A program made the position numbers and the translations under genes. From CAWJNF01 sp963844235 (lineage in GTDB: Bacteria > Actinomycetota > Thermoleophilia > Gaiellales > Gaiellaceae): DNA of 64,000 nt. The notes below the pieces were generated by a model. That model made no database searches. It was not told the origin of the DNA and saw only the letters and a list, made by a program, of their open reading frames with translations. The stretch covers positions 496,001-560,000 of the forward strand of contig CAWJNF010000008.1 in NCBI GenBank assembly GCA_963844235.1, given 5' to 3'. Shown in pieces: positions 42,928-52,761 of this stretch (positions are counted from its first letter, which is position 1; each line of letters opens with the position of its first letter).

Positions 42928-43795
42928 ATGAACGACCCGGGCCAGCGAGGCGCGCGCCAGCTTCGAGGCCGGCGACTACCGCAAGTGCCGGGAGGCCGCC
43001 CTGGCCGGCCTGGCCGACCATCCCGACCAGCCAGCGCTGCTTCGGCTCGCGGGAAGGGCGAGCCTCGAGCTCGATCTCGACGACGCCACCGGCTACCTGG
43101 AGCGGGCCGTCGCGCTCGACCCGGGCGACGCCGAGGCCTGGCTCGCGCTCGGCAACGCGCTGGCCGGTCAGGGGTCGCTCCAGGAGGCGCGCGCGTCGCT
43201 CCAGCGGGCCGTCGAGCTGCGCCCGGACGATGTCGCGGCGCTCGTCGATCTCGGCCACGCGTCCTTCGCGGTCGGGCAGGCGGCTGACGCGATCGGCTAC
43301 CTTCAGCAGGCGGCCGAGCGAGATCCGACCAATGTCGGCGCCATGCGAGGCCTCGTCGAGATGTACCGGAGCTCGGGAAAGCTCGCCGAGGCCCTGGACA
43401 TGGCGCGGCGGGTGGGGGAGGCCCGCCCGGGAGACGTGATCGCCGCCATCGACGTGGCCGAGCTCTGCCTGGCGCTCGGGCGCCTCGACGAGGCGTCGAC
43501 GGCCTTCGCCCGCCTGCTCGAGGTGGACGAGGAGCCCGAGCACGAGGTCTATGCCTACCACGGGATGATCGAAGTCGAGGCGCGGCGAGAGCGCTGGCGC
43601 CGGGCGCTCGACCTGGCCGTCGATTGCACCCGCGTCGACCGCCTCGGTCGCACGACGGACATCCTCGCCTTCGTCGTCGCTCAGGTGTTCGGCGAGGAAG
43701 ACAGGCCCGCGCCCGCGCGCGAGGAGATCGACGAGGCCCTCGAGCGGTCGCGGGGCGAACACCGGCGGAGACATGCCGAGGCTCTCGTTGGCTGA
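42928..43795 (+). CDS. TPR-repeat protein with start-proximal frame problem
   Basis: The TPR frame is open from 42932 to 43795: ASFEAGDYRKCREAALAGLA, LERAVALDPGDAEAWLALGN, LQRAVELRPDDVAALVDLGH, LQQAAERDPTNVGAMRGLVE, about six repeats. The frame has no ATG, GTG or TTG before 43343. ATG 42928 is one base out of frame; removing one A would give MTTRASEARASFEAGDY. Either the sequence has an error or the gene uses a shorter or unusual start. It overlaps the start of accDA. Confidence 0.7.
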
Positions 43796-45524
43796 GGTCG
43801 CAGCACCGGCAGGCGCAGCCGCCGAGACACAGTGGACCAGGTGCCCGGCGTGCGAGGCGTTCGTCTACCACAAGCGCCTGAGACGGAACCTCGGCGTCTG
43901 TCCGGAATGCAACTTCCACTTCCGCGTCCCGGTCCGCCAGCGGCTCGCAATGCTGCTCGACGAGGAGAGCTTCGTCGATCGCAGCGGCGAGATCCAGCCG
44001 CTCGACGTGCTCGCCTTCGCAGACTCGAGGCCCTACGCGGACAGGCTCGCGGACGCCCAGCGCAAGACCGGCTCGAGTGAAGGCATCCTCTTCGGCACGG
44101 CCACCATCGACGGTCAGCCGCTGGTCGTCGCCGCGATGGACTTCGCGTTCATCGGAGGAAGCATGGGGAGCGGCGTCGGCGAGGGGATCACGTGCGCCGC
44201 CGAGCTCGCGCTCGAGAGCCGGGCGCCGCTGCTCGTGATCGCCGCCTCGGGCGGCGCCCGGATGCAGGAGGGCTGCGTCTCGCTCATGCAGATGGCGAAG
44301 ACGAGCCAGGCGATCGCACGGCTGCACGAGGAAGGAATCCTGTTCGTCTGCCTCCTCACCGATCCGACCTACGGCGGCGTGACTGCCTCGTTCGCCACCC
44401 TCGGCGACGTCCTCGTCTCCGAGCCGGGCAGCTACGTCGGCTTCGCCGGCCCGAAGGTGATCGAGCAGACGATTCGCCAGACGCTCCCGGACGGCTTCCA
44501 GACGGCCGAGTTCCTCATGGAGCACGGGATGCTCGACCTCGTCGAGCCGCGCGAGAACCTCCGTCCCACGCTCCGAAAGCTGCTCCAGCTCCATGCGCTC
44601 GCCGCCGAGTGCCGCGACGCTCCGGGGGGAGCGCGGGACAGGCTTCCGAGCTCCGACGGGCAGGGCCCGGTCACCGATCCCGACCAACTCGAGCAGCGCC
44701 CGGCCTGGGACGTGGTCCAGCTCGCGCGCCACGTCGACCGGCCGAACTCGCTCGAGTACATCGGCTACGTCTTCGACGATTTCCAGGAGCTCCACGGCGA
44801 CCGCCTCTTCGCCGAGGACCCGTCCATCGTCGGCGGCATCGCCCGGCTCGGCGAGCTGCCGCTGCTCGTGATGGGCCATCAGAAGGGGCACACGACGCAG
44901 GAGATGATGGTCCGCAACTTCGGGATGCCGCAGCCCGAGGGATACCGCAAGGCCCTGCGACTCATGCGCTATGCGGCACGCTTCGGCATGCCCATCATCA
45001 CGCTCGTCGACACGCCCGGCGCCTACCCGGGCGTCGGCGCCGAGGAGCGTGGGCAGTCCGTCGCGATCGCCGAGGGAATCATGGAGATGGCACGCCTGCC
45101 CGTCCCGATCGTCACGGTCGTCACCGGCGAGGGTGGGAGCGGAGGGGCCCTCGCGCTGGCCGTCGGCGATCGCGTGCTCGCCATGGAAAACGCGTACTAC
45201 TCCGTCATCAGCCCCGAGGGGTGCTCGACGATCCTCTTCAAGGATGCCGCCATGGCGCCGCGCGCGGCGGAAGTGTTGCGGCTGACCGCGCCGGACCTCG
45301 TGCGGCTCGGGATCATGGAGGCGGCCGTTCCCGAGCCCGAGGGAGGCGCCCACGCCGATCCGCCGACCGCCGGTGCCAATCTCAAGGCGGCCATCCTCGC
45401 CTGTCTCAGCGAGCTGCTGGACGTTCCGTCGGAGCAGCTGCTCGCACGGCGCTACGATCGCTTCCGCGCGTTCGGAGCGCCGGGACGCCAGCCCGTCCTA
45501 CCCCCGACTGGAGAGAGCCCATGA
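43773..45524 (+). CDS. accDA: Acetyl-CoA carboxylase carboxyltransferase, AccD-AccA fusion
   Basis: The 583-residue protein joins both carboxyltransferase subunits. The AccD half has a zinc finger (CPACEAFVYHKRLRRN...CPEC near residues 24-50) and AAMDFAFIGGSMGSGVGEGI. The AccA half starts near residue 310 with ARHVDRPNSLEYIGYVFDDF and has LVDTPGAYPGVGAEERGQS. It transfers carboxyl from biotin to acetyl-CoA for fatty-acid synthesis. Subunits are separate in E. coli. It overlaps the TPR gene upstream and accB downstream (ATGA). Confidence 0.95.
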   Translation: MPRLSLAEVAAPAGAAAETQWTRCPACEAFVYHKRLRRNLGVCPECNFHFRVPVRQRLAMLLDEESFVDRSGEIQPLDVLAFADSRPYADRLADAQRKTGSSEGILFGTATIDGQPLVVAAMDFAFIGGSMGSGVGEGITCAAELALESRAPLLVIAASGGARMQEGCVSLMQMAKTSQAIARLHEEGILFVCLLTDPTYGGVTASFATLGDVLVSEPGSYVGFAGPKVIEQTIRQTLPDGFQTAEFLMEHGMLDLVEPRENLRPTLRKLLQLHALAAECRDAPGGARDRLPSSDGQGPVTDPDQLEQRPAWDVVQLARHVDRPNSLEYIGYVFDDFQELHGDRLFAEDPSIVGGIARLGELPLLVMGHQKGHTTQEMMVRNFGMPQPEGYRKALRLMRYAARFGMPIITLVDTPGAYPGVGAEERGQSVAIAEGIMEMARLPVPIVTVVTGEGGSGGALALAVGDRVLAMENAYYSVISPEGCSTILFKDAAMAPRAAEVLRLTAPDLVRLGIMEAAVPEPEGGAHADPPTAGANLKAAILACLSELLDVPSEQLLARRYDRFRAFGAPGRQPVLPPTGESP

Positions 45525-46009
45525 CCGACGCCGAGAAGCCCGAGGAGACGAACGACGCGGAGCTGCTCCGCGCCGTCTGGGAGGAGGCCCGCGACCTCGT
45601 CAAGCGCCTCGAGGGATCGACGGTGCAGCGCCTGCGCGTCGAGGCGGGGAAGTACAAGATCGACATCGAGCGGCTCGCCGCAGGAGGCGCGACGACCGGC
45701 GCTCCGGCCGCGGCTGCCAGCGGCGCCGGCGCGCCGGCCGAGGCAGCGGCCGAGGTCGACGGCCGCCGTCCGATCGTATCGCCGCTCGTAGGCACCTTCT
45801 ACCGGGCGCAGCAGCCCGGCGCGAAGCCGTTCGTGGAGGAGGGGGACGTCGTCGAGCCGGGCCAGACGATCGGCATCGTCGAGGCGATGAAGCTCATGAA
45901 CCAGGTCACGGCCGACGAGGGCGGGCGTGTGGCGGAGATCGTGGCGAACGACGGCGAGTGGGTCGAGTTCGAGCAGGTGCTCATGTACCTCGAGGAGGTC
46001 GAGACGTGA
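45521..46009 (+). CDS. accB: Biotin carboxyl carrier protein
   Basis: The 162-residue protein ends in a biotinyl domain with Lys124 in GIVEAMKLMNQV, the standard biotinylation site. The N-terminal 50 residues (ELLRAVWEEARDLVKRLEGS) are helical, followed by an Ala/Gly linker. Its ATG overlaps the accDA stop. It carries CO2 between AccC and AccDA. Confidence 0.95.
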   Translation: MTDAEKPEETNDAELLRAVWEEARDLVKRLEGSTVQRLRVEAGKYKIDIERLAAGGATTGAPAAAASGAGAPAEAAAEVDGRRPIVSPLVGTFYRAQQPGAKPFVEEGDVVEPGQTIGIVEAMKLMNQVTADEGGRVAEIVANDGEWVEFEQVLMYLEEVET

Positions 46010-46027
46010 CCCGGCGTGCCGAATCGT

Positions 46028-46080
46028 GTAGGGGCCGGATCGCCGAATCGTGTAGGGGCCGGATGTGTCCGGCCCGTGCA
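46028..46080 (+). repeat. GGGGCCGGAT palindrome with 21-base tandem repeat
   Basis: CGAATCGTGTAGGGGCCGGAT occurs twice in tandem (from about 46020 and 46044), and the second copy is completed to a hairpin by GTGTCCGGCCCGTG. It lies in the 82-base gap between accB and accC, so it is inside a presumed operon and could be a processing or attenuation site. Confidence 0.7.
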
Positions 46081-46091
46081 GGAGCGCTCGG

Positions 46092-47468
46092 GTGTTCCAG
46101 AAGGTCCTGATCGCGAACCGGGGGGAGATCGCCCTGCGCGTGGCACGCGCGTGCCGCGAGCTCGGCGTGAGATGCGTCGCCGTCTACTCGACCGCCGACG
46201 CGGAGTCGGCCGTCGTGCGCTTCGCGGACGAGGCGGTCTGTATCGGCCCGCCCGCCACCGGGAGAAGCTATCTGCACATCCCGAGCATCATCGGCGCGGC
46301 GCGGAAGACGGGCGCCGACGCCATCCATCCCGGCTACGGGTTCCTCTCGGAGGACCCGTACTTCGCCGAGATCTGTGCCGGCGAGGACATCACGTTCATC
46401 GGACCGCGTCCCGACGTGATGGAGAACGTCGGCGACAAGGCCACGGCCCGGGAGCTCATGAGCAAGGCCGGGCTCCCGCTGCTGCCCGGGACCGTGGATC
46501 CGGTCATGACGGTCGACGACGCCCGCGAGATCGCAGACTCGATCGGCTACCCGGTCATCGTCAAGGCCGTCGCCGGGGGCGGCGGGCGCGGCATGAGCGT
46601 GGTGTGGAGCCGCGACGAGCTGCCGCGCCTCTACAACACGACCCGCGCGACCGCCCAGGCGGTCTTCAAGGACTCGAACGTCTACATCGAGCGTTACCTG
46701 ACCTCGCCTCGCCACACCGAGATCCAGATCGTCTGCGACCAGCACGGGAACGGCGTCTACTACGGCGAGCGCGACTGCTCGGTTCAGCGGCGGCACCAGA
46801 AGCTCATCGAGGAGGCGCCGTCGATCCATCTCAGCCCGGAGACGAGGGCGGAGATCGGCGACAAGGCCGTCAAGGCGGCCCTGTCCATCGGATACACGGG
46901 CGCCGGGACGATGGAGTTTCTCCTCGACTCGGAGGGCAACCTCGCGTTCATGGAGATGAACGCGCGGATCCAGGTCGAGCATCCGGTCAGCGAGATGATC
47001 ACGAGCGCCGACCTGATCCAGGAGCAGCTCCGGGTCGCCGCCGGTGAGCCGCTCTCCGTCACTCAGGACGAGATCGAGTTTCGCGGGCATGCGATCGAGT
47101 GCCGCGTCAACGCGGAGGACCCGGACGCGAACTTCGCCCCGACCGCGGGCCGCCTCGACACGTACGTCCCGCCCGGAGGGCCGTGGACACGGGTCGACTC
47201 GCACTGCTATCCCGGCTGGATGGTGAGCCCGTTCTACGACTCGCTGATCGCGAAGCTCATCGTCTGGGCTCCCGACCGCCAGGGGGCGATCGACCGAATG
47301 CAGCGCGCGCTCGGCGAGTTCCAGATCGCCGGCCGGGGCGTCAAGACCACGATCCCCTTCCACCAGCGGATCCTGGCTCATCCCCGCTTCCGCTCCGGGG
47401 ACGTGTCCACGGACTTCGTCGAGCAGTTCATGGCCGAGGAGCAGGGCGCGGTCGCCGCCGCAGGGTAG
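46092..47468 (+). CDS. accC: Biotin carboxylase
   Basis: The 458-residue protein from GTG opens FQKVLIANRGEIALRVARAC. It has the ATP-grasp loop KAVAGGGGRGMSVVW, the family signatures YIERYLTSPRHTEIQIVCDQ and MEMNARIQVEHPVSEM, and the C-terminal domain HAIECRVNAEDPDANFAPTA. It carboxylates BCCP-biotin using ATP and bicarbonate. With accDA and accB it makes a complete acetyl-CoA (or broader acyl-CoA) carboxylase. Confidence 0.96.
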   Translation: MFQKVLIANRGEIALRVARACRELGVRCVAVYSTADAESAVVRFADEAVCIGPPATGRSYLHIPSIIGAARKTGADAIHPGYGFLSEDPYFAEICAGEDITFIGPRPDVMENVGDKATARELMSKAGLPLLPGTVDPVMTVDDAREIADSIGYPVIVKAVAGGGGRGMSVVWSRDELPRLYNTTRATAQAVFKDSNVYIERYLTSPRHTEIQIVCDQHGNGVYYGERDCSVQRRHQKLIEEAPSIHLSPETRAEIGDKAVKAALSIGYTGAGTMEFLLDSEGNLAFMEMNARIQVEHPVSEMITSADLIQEQLRVAAGEPLSVTQDEIEFRGHAIECRVNAEDPDANFAPTAGRLDTYVPPGGPWTRVDSHCYPGWMVSPFYDSLIAKLIVWAPDRQGAIDRMQRALGEFQIAGRGVKTTIPFHQRILAHPRFRSGDVSTDFVEQFMAEEQGAVAAAG

Positions 47469-47492
47469 CGCTCGCCGTTGAAGGAGGACACC

Positions 47493-48101
47493 ATGGCCGG
47501 AGAGGCCGAGAACGCGCGAGAGCAGGAGAACGCGGAGCTGCGTAAGCGGCTCGACGAGGAGGTCGGGAGGCTCAACCGGCTCGTCGAGATCACGGGCCTC
47601 CTGAACTCGACGCTCAAGCTCGAGGATCTGCTCGGGCTCATCATGTCCTCGGCGACCGAGCTCCTCGACGCCGAGACCAGCTCGCTCTTCCTGCTCGACG
47701 AGACAAGCGGCGAGCTGACCGCCGAGATCGCGACGGGAGAGCCGGGCCAGGCGGTCGAGAAGCAGCGGGTGCCCGCCGGGTCCGGCATCGCCGGCTGGGT
47801 GGTGGCGAACGACGAGCCTGCCGTCGTCGACGAGCCCAAGAACGATCCGCGTTTCTACAGCGAGATCGACGAAAGCACGGGCTTCGAGACGCGCAACATG
47901 CTGGCCGTGCCGATGCGCACGAAGGAGCGTGTCATCGGCGCCATCGAGGTCATCAACCGCCATAGCGGCAGCTTCGCCGAGCGCGATCTGCAGGTGGCCT
48001 CGGCCCTGGCCAATCAGGCTGCGATCGCGATCGACAACGCGCGCCTGTATGCGCGGCTGGCCGACGCCGTCGTGACGTCGAGGCTCTCCTACCGGCTCTA
48101 G
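47493..48101 (+). CDS. GAF-domain protein
   Basis: The 202-residue protein starts at ATG 47493 after AAGGAGG. A coiled-coil N-terminus (EQENAELRKRLDEEVGRLNR) leads to one GAF domain (SATELLDAETSSLFLLDETS, PAGSGIAGWVVANDEPAVVD, FAERDLQVASALANQAAIAI). It has no output domain, so it probably acts by binding a ligand or a partner. It is in line with the acc genes and the ligase. Confidence 0.87.
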   Translation: MAGEAENAREQENAELRKRLDEEVGRLNRLVEITGLLNSTLKLEDLLGLIMSSATELLDAETSSLFLLDETSGELTAEIATGEPGQAVEKQRVPAGSGIAGWVVANDEPAVVDEPKNDPRFYSEIDESTGFETRNMLAVPMRTKERVIGAIEVINRHSGSFAERDLQVASALANQAAIAIDNARLYARLADAVVTSRLSYRL

Positions 48102-48112
48102 GAGGGGACCCG

Positions 48113-49972
48113 ATGACCGCGCGACGAACGATCGTCGATCTCTGGCAGCGAGCCGGCGCCAGCGAGGACGCCACGGCCTTCCTCGTCAAGGACGAGGGCG
48201 CATGGCGCGAGGTCAGCTGGCGCTCGGCGCGCGAGCGAGTGGACGAGCTCGCCGCAGGCTTCCTCGCGCTCGGGCTCGAGCGAGGCGACAGGGTGGCGCT
48301 CGTAAGCCGTACGCGGCTCGAGTGGACGCTCTGCGACTACGCCCTCGCCTCGATGGGCGCGATCGTCGTGCCGATCTACCAGACGAGCTCGCCCGAGGAG
48401 TGCGCGTACATCGTCGCCGACTCGGGCGCGCGTGCCCTCGTCTGCGACGACGGCAAGCAGCTGGCGGGCATCCGCGGCTCCGGGACGGCGATGCCCGAGC
48501 TCGAGCACGCGATCGTCATCGACGGAACGCACGAGGACGCGATACCGCTCGATGAGATCACCGACAGGGGACGGAGGCTGCTCGGCGAGCGTCCCGACGC
48601 GGTCGCGGAGGCCCGGAACGAGGTATCCGAGTCGGACGTCCTCACGTTCATCTACACCTCGGGGACGACGGGCCATCCCAAGGGCTGCGTGCTGACGCAC
48701 GGGAACTGGTTCGCCATGGCCGACTCGGTCCGGCAGGTCGCAGGCTTTCTGACGCCGGACGATGTGGTCCTGCTGTTCCTCCCCCTGGCGCACAACTTCG
48801 CGCGGCTCGTCCAGTTCGCCGGGGCGGCGATCGGGTTTCGCATCGCTTTCTGTCCCGACATCGTCCAGGTGACCCGCGCCCTGACGGAGGTTCGCCCGAC
48901 CGTCCTGCCGAGCGTCCCCAGGCTCTTCGAGATGATCTACGCGAACGTGCGATCGAAGCTCGACGAGGCAACGGGGGCACGGCGGCGGCTCGTCGACTGG
49001 TCGCTCGACGTTGGGGCGCGAGCGGCCGCCAAACGACAGCAGGGCGCCCGCGTCTCACCGCTGCTCCAGGTCCAGCTGGGCATCGCCCACCGCCTCGTCT
49101 TCTCGAAGGTCACCGAGCGCCTCGGCGGACAGGTGCGCCTCGCCATATCGGGCGGAGCGCCGCTCTCGAAGGAAATCATCGAGTTCTTCGCCGGGCTCGG
49201 CCTGCTCATCCTCGAGGGCTACGGCCTCACGGAGACGACGAGCGGGTGCACGTTGAACACGCCGACGCGCTACCGCTTCGGTAGCGTCGGCCCCGCGCTC
49301 CCTGACATCGACGTGTCGATCGCGGACGACGGCGAGATCCTCGTGCGCGGCCCGACGATCTTCCAGGGCTACCACGAGAAGGACGAGGAGACCCGGGAGG
49401 TGCTCGGCGAGGACGGCTGGCTCCGAACCGGAGACATCGGCAGCATCGACACCGACGGCTTCGTCACCATCACCGACCGGAAGAAGGACCTGATCATCAC
49501 GTCAGGGGGCAAGAACGTGTCCCCGCAGAACCTCGAGAACGCGCTCAAGGCCTCGGGGCTCGTCTCGCAGGCTCTGGTCGTCGGTGACAACCGGCCCTAC
49601 ATCGTGGCGCTCGTATGCCCCGATCGAAGCAAGCTGGGCGCAGCCGGCGCGGACGAGGACACCCGCGGGCCGATCCAGCAGGCTGTCGACGAGATCAACT
49701 CCCACTTCGGGCCGGCCGAGCAGATCAGACGCTTCGCGATCCTTCCGCGCGACTTCTCGGCCGAGGAGGGCGAGGTCACGCCGACCTTGAAGCTGCGGCG
49801 GCGGGTGTGCGAGGAGCACTTCCAGGACGAGATCGAGCGTCTCTACGGAGCCGGCAAGCGCGAGAGGGGCTGGCCGACAGGCGTCTCCGGGAAGGCCGGA
49901 CGAGCCGGTGGGCTCGACGTCACGACTGCCGGCTGCGCGCGAGCGCCGGCGCACCGGCAAGGCTTCCGCTGA
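48113..49972 (+). CDS. Long-chain acyl-CoA ligase (AMP-dependent synthetase)
   Basis: The 619-residue protein has the AMP-binding motif TFIYTSGTTGHPKGCVLTHG, the family segment GYGLTETTSGCTLNTP, and TGDIGSIDTDGFVTITDRKK with GGKNVSPQNLENAL before the C-terminal lid. It activates fatty acids to acyl-CoA via acyl-AMP. It resembles FadD15-type enzymes. It starts 11 bases after the GAF gene, in line with the acc genes, which fits lipid metabolism. Its end overlaps the arginase-family gene by 53 bases on the other strand. Confidence 0.93.
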   Translation: MTARRTIVDLWQRAGASEDATAFLVKDEGAWREVSWRSARERVDELAAGFLALGLERGDRVALVSRTRLEWTLCDYALASMGAIVVPIYQTSSPEECAYIVADSGARALVCDDGKQLAGIRGSGTAMPELEHAIVIDGTHEDAIPLDEITDRGRRLLGERPDAVAEARNEVSESDVLTFIYTSGTTGHPKGCVLTHGNWFAMADSVRQVAGFLTPDDVVLLFLPLAHNFARLVQFAGAAIGFRIAFCPDIVQVTRALTEVRPTVLPSVPRLFEMIYANVRSKLDEATGARRRLVDWSLDVGARAAAKRQQGARVSPLLQVQLGIAHRLVFSKVTERLGGQVRLAISGGAPLSKEIIEFFAGLGLLILEGYGLTETTSGCTLNTPTRYRFGSVGPALPDIDVSIADDGEILVRGPTIFQGYHEKDEETREVLGEDGWLRTGDIGSIDTDGFVTITDRKKDLIITSGGKNVSPQNLENALKASGLVSQALVVGDNRPYIVALVCPDRSKLGAAGADEDTRGPIQQAVDEINSHFGPAEQIRRFAILPRDFSAEEGEVTPTLKLRRRVCEEHFQDEIERLYGAGKRERGWPTGVSGKAGRAGGLDVTTAGCARAPAHRQGFR

Positions 49973-50852
49973 GGGCCGCCACGAAGCGGCTGATGCTCTG
50001 GGCGCCCTCTTCGACGTGATCGGGATTCAGCTCCGTGATCGTCAGTCCCGCCAGCCGCGGGCTCGCCAACAGGGTCTGCAGCGCTCTCATGGCGTGGTCG
50101 TAGGCAAGCCCCTCGTTGCGGCCCCAGTTCTCCGAGAGGGGCACGTCCGTGAAGTCGATGACGTCGACGTCGAAGTGCACCAGGAGCCGATCGCAGCGAG
50201 CTTCGATGAGGTCGCGCGCTCGCAGCGCGGCATTCTCCGGGCCGGTGGCGACCTCATCGACCGGGATCACCGAGATGCCTCGACGGTCGATAGCGGCGCG
50301 CTCGAAAGGCGTTGCCTGCTCGCTACCCCAGGCGAACAGGACGACCTGATCGGCCTGGAGCAGCGGGACGCGCGTGCCCACGCTGACCAGCTCCGGCACG
50401 GCTTCCTCCTCGCCCAGCATGTGGGCGAGGCCCATCCAGTCCACGGCGCCTTCCCGGACGCTGCTCGGGACGTTGAGATCGGCGTGGGTGTCGAAGTAAA
50501 CGAGGCCGACTCGTTCGTCGCTTCCTGCATGTCCGGCGACCGTGCCGATGCCTATCGTGCAGTCGCCGCCGAGCACCAGCGTGACCTCGCCGGCGCCAGC
50601 GACTTCGGCCACGCGGCGGGCGGTATCGCGCACGATCTCCACGACCGTGCTCAGGTTCTGAGCGCGCCGGTTGTCACGGTCGGGGCGCCACCGCCACGTC
50701 TCCCGATCCCCGTGGTCGCGTACGACAACGCCGGCGCGGTGCAGCGACTCGACGAGGCCCGCATCTCGGAGAGCTCGGGGCGCCTGCTCTTGGCCGGGAG
50801 CGAACGCTCCCGCGCTGGTGGGAACGCCGATCAGCCCCAAGGGTCGACTCAC
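49920..50852 (-). CDS. Arginase/agmatinase/formiminoglutamase-family protein
   Basis: The 310-residue ureohydrolase-fold protein starts at GTG 50852 with AGGAG seven bases upstream. The metal-binding motifs are present: GGDCTIGIGTVAG, VYFDTHADLN and HFDVDVID. It resembles arginase more than agmatinase in the start (PLGLIGVPTSAGAFAPGQEQ). The substrate cannot be fixed from sequence. No arginine-catabolism genes lie nearby. Confidence 0.88.
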   Translation of the reverse strand: MSRPLGLIGVPTSAGAFAPGQEQAPRALRDAGLVESLHRAGVVVRDHGDRETWRWRPDRDNRRAQNLSTVVEIVRDTARRVAEVAGAGEVTLVLGGDCTIGIGTVAGHAGSDERVGLVYFDTHADLNVPSSVREGAVDWMGLAHMLGEEEAVPELVSVGTRVPLLQADQVVLFAWGSEQATPFERAAIDRRGISVIPVDEVATGPENAALRARDLIEARCDRLLVHFDVDVIDFTDVPLSENWGRNEGLAYDHAMRALQTLLASPRLAGLTITELNPDHVEEGAQSISRFVAALSGSLAGAPALARSRQS

Positions 50853-50922
50853 CGTCTGCTCCTGAGCCGCGTCCGGCCGGGCGACGAATCTGCCCGAGAA
50901 GCGATCCGGGCGTGCGACGGTG

Positions 50923-52740
50923 TTACGAGCGCATCCACGGCAGCGCAGCTGCGACGCGCGGCAGAGCAGCCTCGGCGGCGGCCTCGCCCACATCGACGAA
51001 TGCGAGACCGTCGCGGAAGCGCCGTAAGCCCACGACCGTCGTATCCTCGAAGAGCGGCGATATGACGATCTGCGCCGCCGCCGCTGCCTCGGCCCACATA
51101 CGGCTCTGCTGCAGCTCCAGCGAGCGCATGATCACGTAGATGACCGAGGCGCCGCCGCTCTTCGCCGGGCCTGCCTCGAGGGTGCCGGTCGAGGGAGAGA
51201 AGCGCCCGAGGTTCACGGAGATCACGACCCCGGCGCCCATGCCGGCGGCCACGCTGCTCGGCACCGGATTCAGAATGCCGCCGTCGACGAGGGTGTAGGG
51301 GCCGATCCGCTGCGGCGGGTAGATGCCCGGTATGGCCATCGTGGCCATGAGCGCCGACCAGATGAGACCTCGGCCGAAGACGATCTCCTGGCGAGTCGGC
51401 AGGTCGACGGCAGTCACCGCAACAGGCAACTCGAGCTCCTCGAGCCGCTTCTCGCCGAAGATGTCGCGGATCAGCATCCGCATCCGTCCGCTCGAGAGGA
51501 GCGAGCTTCGCGGCAGGCCGACCCGGAAAGCCCGGGCACCCACGCGAGTCAGCGTTTCTACCTGCTCGTCTGTGTCGAGCCCGAGCCCGCGTAGCGCAGC
51601 GACGGCGCCACCGATGCTCGTGCCCGCGAGGTAGTCGATCGGCACGCCCGAACGCTCGAGCACCCGGAGGACGCCGCAGTGCGCGTACCCGCGGGCGGCG
51701 CCGCCCCCCAGCGCGATACCGACCTTCACGCCGGCGAGGTCCCGCGCCGCCCAGCCGAGCGCCCGGCCGGCCGCGCTGTCCGGCGCGAGAACGCCTTTTC
51801 TGATCCCGTCGTCGTCGGCTCGGCCGAGTGCCGGCACGTCGAGCATGCCCGCCTGATCCGGCCGGGATAGCCCAGCTGCCGTCCAGGCACGCAGCCGGAG
51901 GGGCGCATCCTCCGAGACCGCCGCCGAGCGGCCGCCGCCCGGCCCGGCGAGCTCTATTGCCCTGCACGCAGGCAGAACGGGCAGGTCTCCTCGCACCTGG
52001 ACGAGCACGTGCTCGTAGATCGTGCAGAGATCCTCGATCCGCACCGCGAGCGTGTCGGCGGTGAAGCCCAGCGCGGAGCTCAGCAGCGTCAGCTCCGCGG
52101 TCGCATCCAACCGGCGGACCGCGGTATCGGCCGTGCTGGGGGCTCGGCGGGACCGCAGCTTCGGGCGCGGCTGGCTGCGCGCGAGCGCCGCCAGCTCCTC
52201 CGCGGGCGCGTCGTCCAGAACGAGCAGCAGGGTCGGCCGCTTGAGATGCCACGCCATGCTGCAGGCGAGCCCGTAGCCGAGGAGTGGGGGGGCGCCGAGA
52301 TCGCGCAGGACGGTTACGCGGCCGGTGACGTCCCGGAAGGGCCTCCGGTTCGAGCGATCGAGGCGGTCCGAGAGGAGCGCCCCGACGTTGCGGTAGATGA
52401 CGGGGTAGGTGGCGGCGAGCCGCTCGAAGTCGGCCTGGCTCAGGACCAGCACCTCGAGGTCCGCCATGGCGCGGACCGTGGCCGCCGCGGGCTCGCCGGT
52501 CAGGACGGACATCTCGCCGATCGTGCTCCCCGGCACGGCGGTGCCTATGCGAGCCTCGACGCCGTTGCGATCGGTCACGAAGACGTCCGCCGTGCCACGC
52601 TCGACGACGTACGTCTCGAGCGGGCTGTCTCCCTCGGCGAGGACGACCGACCCCTCCGGGAAGTGCCGGTGCTCGAGACCTTGCAGCTCGGCTTCGAGCG
52701 CCCCGGCCGGAAGCCCCGCGAAGATCGTAGGCTCCTGCAT
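50923..52740 (-). CDS. Patatin-like phospholipase with N-terminal cNMP-binding domain (NTE type)
   Basis: The 605-residue protein has a cyclic-nucleotide-binding barrel in residues 15-130 (HRHFPEGSVVLAEGDSPLET, GSTIGEMSVLTGEPAAATVR), a middle region of about 150 residues, and a patatin domain. The latter has the oxyanion loop GGGAARGYAHCGVL, nucleophile in DYLAGTSIGGAVAAL and the catalytic aspartate in LVDGGILNPVP. It should cleave acyl esters of phospholipids or lysophospholipids. Nucleotide control is inferred from architecture. It starts just after the small hypothetical gene at 52762. Confidence 0.92.
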   Translation of the reverse strand: MQEPTIFAGLPAGALEAELQGLEHRHFPEGSVVLAEGDSPLETYVVERGTADVFVTDRNGVEARIGTAVPGSTIGEMSVLTGEPAAATVRAMADLEVLVLSQADFERLAATYPVIYRNVGALLSDRLDRSNRRPFRDVTGRVTVLRDLGAPPLLGYGLACSMAWHLKRPTLLLVLDDAPAEELAALARSQPRPKLRSRRAPSTADTAVRRLDATAELTLLSSALGFTADTLAVRIEDLCTIYEHVLVQVRGDLPVLPACRAIELAGPGGGRSAAVSEDAPLRLRAWTAAGLSRPDQAGMLDVPALGRADDDGIRKGVLAPDSAAGRALGWAARDLAGVKVGIALGGGAARGYAHCGVLRVLERSGVPIDYLAGTSIGGAVAALRGLGLDTDEQVETLTRVGARAFRVGLPRSSLLSSGRMRMLIRDIFGEKRLEELELPVAVTAVDLPTRQEIVFGRGLIWSALMATMAIPGIYPPQRIGPYTLVDGGILNPVPSSVAAGMGAGVVISVNLGRFSPSTGTLEAGPAKSGGASVIYVIMRSLELQQSRMWAEAAAAAQIVISPLFEDTTVVGLRRFRDGLAFVDVGEAAAEAALPRVAAALPWMRS

Positions 52741-52761
52741 GTCGCCGGGCGACCGAGCCGA

